This document shows, piece after piece, positions 6,748-10,663 of a stretch of 10,663 nt of DNA. The DNA is from Pirellulaceae bacterium (GTDB lineage Bacteria > Planctomycetota > Planctomycetia > Pirellulales > Pirellulaceae): contig JADLDX010000389.1 of assembly GCA_020846515.1 (NCBI GenBank), positions 1 to 10,663 on the forward strand, in the 5' to 3' direction. The number at the start of each line of letters is the position of its first letter. The stretch's first letter is position 1. The notes under the pieces were generated by a model that saw nothing but the letters and a program-made list of their open reading frames with translations, was not told where the DNA came from and searched no databases. The position numbers and the translations under genes are program-made.

Positions 6748-6765
6748 GCGGAGCGACTCGGCTAC
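6748..6765 (-). repeat. Truncated third REP-like end
   Basis: The 18 bp GCGGAGCGACTCGGCTAC repeats the end of unit 2 (6728-6745) exactly, 20 bp downstream. It stops 11 bp before the S1 stop codon at 6776 and looks like a slippage or partial duplication product. Confidence 0.7.
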
Positions 6766-6775
6766 AGCTTGCGTC

Positions 6776-8575
<1,800 letters not shown>

Positions 8576-9272
8576 AGAGAATGCAGTCCGAATTGACCTG
8601 TTCATCCCCTAGGGTTGGCTCATGAGGCCACCACCATAGATAAGGGGAGAGGTCGGGGTTAGGGGTGATCGCGAAGTCCTCGGGATGCCATTGCAACCCA
8701 TAATTTGCCGAACTTTCGCTGGGAACCCCGAAATCTAACAAGAGCACCCCATTTGGGCAATGTCAGATTGGGCAGTTTTGAGAGCTATTTGGCTGGACCG
8801 CTTTCCTCCAATGCTACTTGTTTTCCACCGCTAGCACCTCATTTCACTCCGGAGGATAGCGGGTTATTCAATCGACTACGGCCGTCAAGGTTTGCCTAAC
8901 GCTAACCACATGGCCCTCCGGTCAAATAAATTTTCTTTGAGAGAAAACAAAGGCGAGCACATCTGGTCGCACCCGGGAAGGCAAACAGCGATGTCGAGCA
9001 AAATTCTTGGTGCGCCTTGACGCAGGCGCGTCTTCGAAATCCCTTTGTCACACTTGGTGGTGCGCAAATTGGCAACAACTGTAACGACTGGGCGTTTTGC
9101 GAAAACAGTATGTTGAAAGCCTCCTGATAGCCCGGTGGGTCTGCAAATCGGGCGATTGTTAAAGCTGAAGCTGCGGCGTAGTCCATTGGAGGTTGTATTC
9201 CCCCAGTGAATTGCCTTGCATGAACGGTCATTGGATGACACGGTCTGGCCGAGCTGTGGGTACCAAACAATT

Positions 9273-9290
9273 GTCGAACGCCTGTTCGAC
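9273..9290 (+). promoter_or_regulatory. Leader hairpin directly before the ribosome site of the 9311 gene
   Basis: GTCGAAC (9273-9279) and GTTCGAC (9284-9290) form a perfect 7 bp stem with the 4-nt loop GCCT, ending 6 nt before the Shine-Dalgarno. It could stabilise the mRNA or modulate ribosome access, or be a protein-binding palindrome. No promoter could be placed with confidence. Confidence 0.4.
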
Positions 9291-9296
9291 GCACAC

Positions 9297-9303
9297 GGAG
9301 GAG
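9297..9303 (+). promoter_or_regulatory. Strong Shine-Dalgarno of the exported Cys-rich protein gene
   Basis: GGAGGAG lies 7 nt before the ATG at 9311. It fixes that start and suggests high expression compared with neighbours that lack a ribosome site. Confidence 0.75.
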
Positions 9304-9310
9304 TCCATTC

Positions 9311-10492
9311 ATGAAAAGCTCTTTAAAACGCTGGTTACTGACTTGCTTGGCGGCAGGTGTGGCTATGCAGAGCGGAATAGCGCAGGCTGGCAGACTGCCT
9401 GGCTCACCTATTTCGCAGCAGTTCTCGCAACCGATCGCCCAAGCCAACTTTGCCCAAGCTAGCTTTGCCCAGGGCGCATCAGCCAACGATGCGATCCTGG
9501 CCCCCTGCGCTTGTCAAAGCTGCGACAACGGAACGGCCGGCTGCGATGCGGGCTGCACGGGCGGTTGTGGATCTGGCGCCTGCGACGCTGGCGGTTGCGG
9601 TTTAGGCCTTGGACTGGGTGGTTGCGACGGTTCCTGTGGCGGCGGCGGCTGCGACGGTGGTTGTGCTAGCGGTTGCGATGACGGTCTGCTCGGCTTGGGT
9701 TTGATCAAAAAGACCGATCTGTGCTATGACGACTTCATCAGCCCGATGACCAACCCAACCTATTTCGAAGACCCACGCAACCTGAGCGAACTGCGTTTCA
9801 TCTACGCTCAGCACAACGTGCCGCTGGCGGCCTTTGGTGGTGACGTGAACGTCTTTGCGATGCAGTTCCGCGCCCGACTGACCGACAAGCTCAGCCTGAT
9901 CGCTACCAAAGACGGCTACATGACGACCAACAACCCCCTCCTCGACGACGGTTGGATGGGAGTCAACGCCGGCCTAAAGTACAACCTTTATGCCGACCCA
10001 GTGGCTGGCGTGCTGTACAGCACCGGCTTCACTTATGAGATCCCTATGGGATCAAGTGGCAACTACCAAAGCTACGGCAATGGCCAGTTCCACTTCTTCA
10101 CCACGCATGGTCGCCGCATTGGCTGTAACATGCACTGGCTGTCGGCTGTCGGCACTCGCCTGCCCACGGATGATAACCTGCAAAATCGTATGATCTACTG
10201 GTCCAACCACTTAGACTATCGCGTGACCAAGAAACTGTATGCGTTCACTGAATTGAACTGGTACAACTGGCTCAGCAGTGGCAACGGTCCGCTGTCGGGT
10301 GTCGAAGGTGGCGACTTGTTCAGCCTTGGCTCCTCCAACGTCACTGGCAATGACATCGTTACTCAAGGCGCAGGCGTCAAGTACAAACGCAAACAGAATC
10401 GCGAGTTGGGCCTCGTCTACGAGTTCCCTCTGACCGAACGCCGCGATGTTCTCCAGGATCGTATTACGGTTGATTACATCATCCGCTACTAA
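9311..10492 (+). CDS. Exported Cys/Gly-rich protein with beta-barrel-like C-terminal domain
   Basis: The function is unknown. The 393-aa product has a clear signal peptide (MKSSLKRWLLTCLAAGVAMQ, cleavage likely after AQA at 26). A Gln/Ala/Phe linker with FAQ repeats (44-54) follows. Residues 66-122 then form a Gly-rich segment with 13 cysteines, mostly as CxxxC and CxxxxC, such as GGCDGSCGGGGCDGGC. The remainder (about 155-393) alternates hydrophobic and polar residues in strand-like runs with turns rich in Asp/Asn/Gly (FAMQFRARLTDKLSLIATKDGY; LYAFTELNWYNWLSS). It ends IIRY with a terminal aromatic, as outer-membrane barrels do. I infer an outer-membrane barrel with a disulfide- or metal-rich N-terminal extension on the periplasmic or surface side. 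I recall similar exported proteins in planctomycetes but no named family. The start is set by the signal peptide and a strong Shine-Dalgarno; a strong terminator follows. Confidence 0.85.
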   Translation: MKSSLKRWLLTCLAAGVAMQSGIAQAGRLPGSPISQQFSQPIAQANFAQASFAQGASANDAILAPCACQSCDNGTAGCDAGCTGGCGSGACDAGGCGLGLGLGGCDGSCGGGGCDGGCASGCDDGLLGLGLIKKTDLCYDDFISPMTNPTYFEDPRNLSELRFIYAQHNVPLAAFGGDVNVFAMQFRARLTDKLSLIATKDGYMTTNNPLLDDGWMGVNAGLKYNLYADPVAGVLYSTGFTYEIPMGSSGNYQSYGNGQFHFFTTHGRRIGCNMHWLSAVGTRLPTDDNLQNRMIYWSNHLDYRVTKKLYAFTELNWYNWLSSGNGPLSGVEGGDLFSLGSSNVTGNDIVTQGAGVKYKRKQNRELGLVYEFPLTERRDVLQDRITVDYIIRY

Positions 10493-10525
10493 ACACGCCT
10501 GTTGAGTAGAACTGATGTCAATGCT

Positions 10526-10560
10526 GTGGGTCGCACTCGCCGGTGCGACCCACTTTTTTT
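10526..10560 (+). terminator. Intrinsic terminator after the 9311-10492 gene
   Basis: GTGGGTCGCAC (10526-10536) pairs perfectly with GTGCGACCCAC (10543-10553) around a 6-nt loop and is followed by T7 (10554-10560). It is 33 bp past the stop codon, a textbook rho-independent terminator. Confidence 0.92.
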
Positions 10561-10580
10561 GTAGCCACTTTTTTTGTAGC
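10551..10580 (+). repeat. 15 bp tandem duplication of the terminator tail
   Basis: CACTTTTTTTGTAGC occurs twice head to tail (10551-10565 and 10566-10580). Each copy carries the T7 tract plus a GTAGC foot. The second GTAG continues straight into a REP-like hairpin. Confidence 0.85.
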
Positions 10581-10599
10581 CACCGCTGCCAAGCGGTGG
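10576..10599 (+). repeat. REP-like hairpin with GTAG foot
   Basis: GTAG (10576-10579) is followed at once by an 8 bp perfect stem, CCACCGCT (10580-10587) with AGCGGTGG (10592-10599), and loop GCCA. This is the layout of REP elements recognised by RAYT transposases. The stem sequence differs from the units at 2177-2256 and 6573-6745. Confidence 0.7.
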
Positions 10600-10633
10600 A
10601 TTTCGTGGCGTCGATCTTAATGTGGGCCGAAAA

Positions 10634-10654
10634 CCGTGGGCTAACGCCCTGCGG
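10634..10654. repeat. Further hairpin repeat at the right edge
   Basis: GGGC (10638-10641) and GCCC (10646-10649) pair around TAAC, with CCG/CGG outside separated by an imperfect step. It looks like another short palindromic intergenic repeat. The last bases of the window hold no gene that I can see. Confidence 0.4.
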
Positions 10655-10663
10655 CTAATCAGC

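Larger units (their letters stand above)
8576..9310. other. Non-coding gap between S1 and the Cys-rich exported protein
   Basis: About 735 bp contain no convincing gene on either strand. It must hold the divergent promoters and leaders of S1 and the 9311 gene, though I cannot name a clear -35/-10 pair. Visible structure: CCCCTA (8606-8611) can pair with TAGGGG (8660-8665) in the S1 leader. TTTTCT/AGAAAA (8931-8936/8942-8947) and GCGCCT/AGGCGC (9012-9017/9024-9029) are short perfect hairpins. The stretch 8640-8668 (TAAGGGGAGAGGTCGGGG then TTAGGGGTGA) resembles the CCCTCACCCCTAACCCC-type dispersed repeat seen in many bacterial genomes. Confidence 0.5.

Noticed and set aside
6573..6765. Possible CRISPR array
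   Set aside because: Repeats are inverted pairs with partly conserved spacers and only two units; there are no uniform unique spacers and no cas genes.
8705..8899. Small plus-strand frame in the 735 bp gap (64 codons)
   Set aside because: No ribosome site, no hydrophobic or domain pattern, many Pro/Arg/Ser as in random GC-rich frames.
8902..9486. Long minus-strand reading frame (194 codons) over the gap and the start of the exported protein
   Set aside because: It covers the signal peptide and ribosome site of a well-supported plus-strand gene, its N-terminus is low-complexity (WAKLAWAKLAWAIG) mirror sequence of the FAQ-coding region, and it has no family resemblance.

Overview
The window looks like chromosomal DNA from a planctomycete, most likely of the Pirellulaceae/Rhodopirellula kind. 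The grounds are a secreted type I sulfatase, a six-domain S1 protein beginning MVNRNLIRSLEDD, an exported Cys/Gly-rich barrel-like protein, dispersed single genes instead of tight operons (trpD stands alone), frequent lack of Shine-Dalgarno sites, and many hairpin repeats between genes. The lineage is an inference from family resemblance; no marker for exact placement is present.

Layout. 1-203 (minus) is the N-terminal part of a small conserved protein that runs off the left edge. 204-483 is non-coding and holds two inverted, hairpin-rich repeat modules, one of which contains a terminator. 484-2001 (minus) is a conserved protein of unknown function. 2002-2266 holds possible operators and an inverted REP-like pair. 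From 5481 down to 2267, three minus-strand genes follow one another: trpD (anthranilate phosphoribosyltransferase), an Rrf2-type regulator and an exported sulfatase. The sulfatase promoter region carries a striking direct-repeat/palindrome/direct-repeat block. Divergent from trpD is a nucleoside-hydrolase-family gene (5624-6568, plus) whose usual His-Asp active-site pair appears to be missing. It converges on the S1 gene (6776-8575, minus), and the 207 bp between them is packed with REP-like hairpins. A roughly 735 bp non-coding gap (8576-9310) separates S1 from the last gene, an exported Cys/Gly-rich protein with a beta-barrel-like C-terminal part (9311-10492, plus). That gene is followed by a strong intrinsic terminator, a 15 bp tandem duplication and further REP-like hairpins.

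How the parts fit. Most genes are unrelated in function: tryptophan synthesis, translation, nucleoside metabolism, sulfated-glycan breakdown and envelope. The only suggested regulatory link is the Rrf2 gene beside the operator-like block of the sulfatase. I see no defence system, phage, CRISPR array, complete mobile element, tRNA or rRNA. The most unusual content is non-coding: several distinct hairpin repeat families, some with the GTAG foot typical of REP elements mobilised by RAYT transposases, sit at nearly every gene end.
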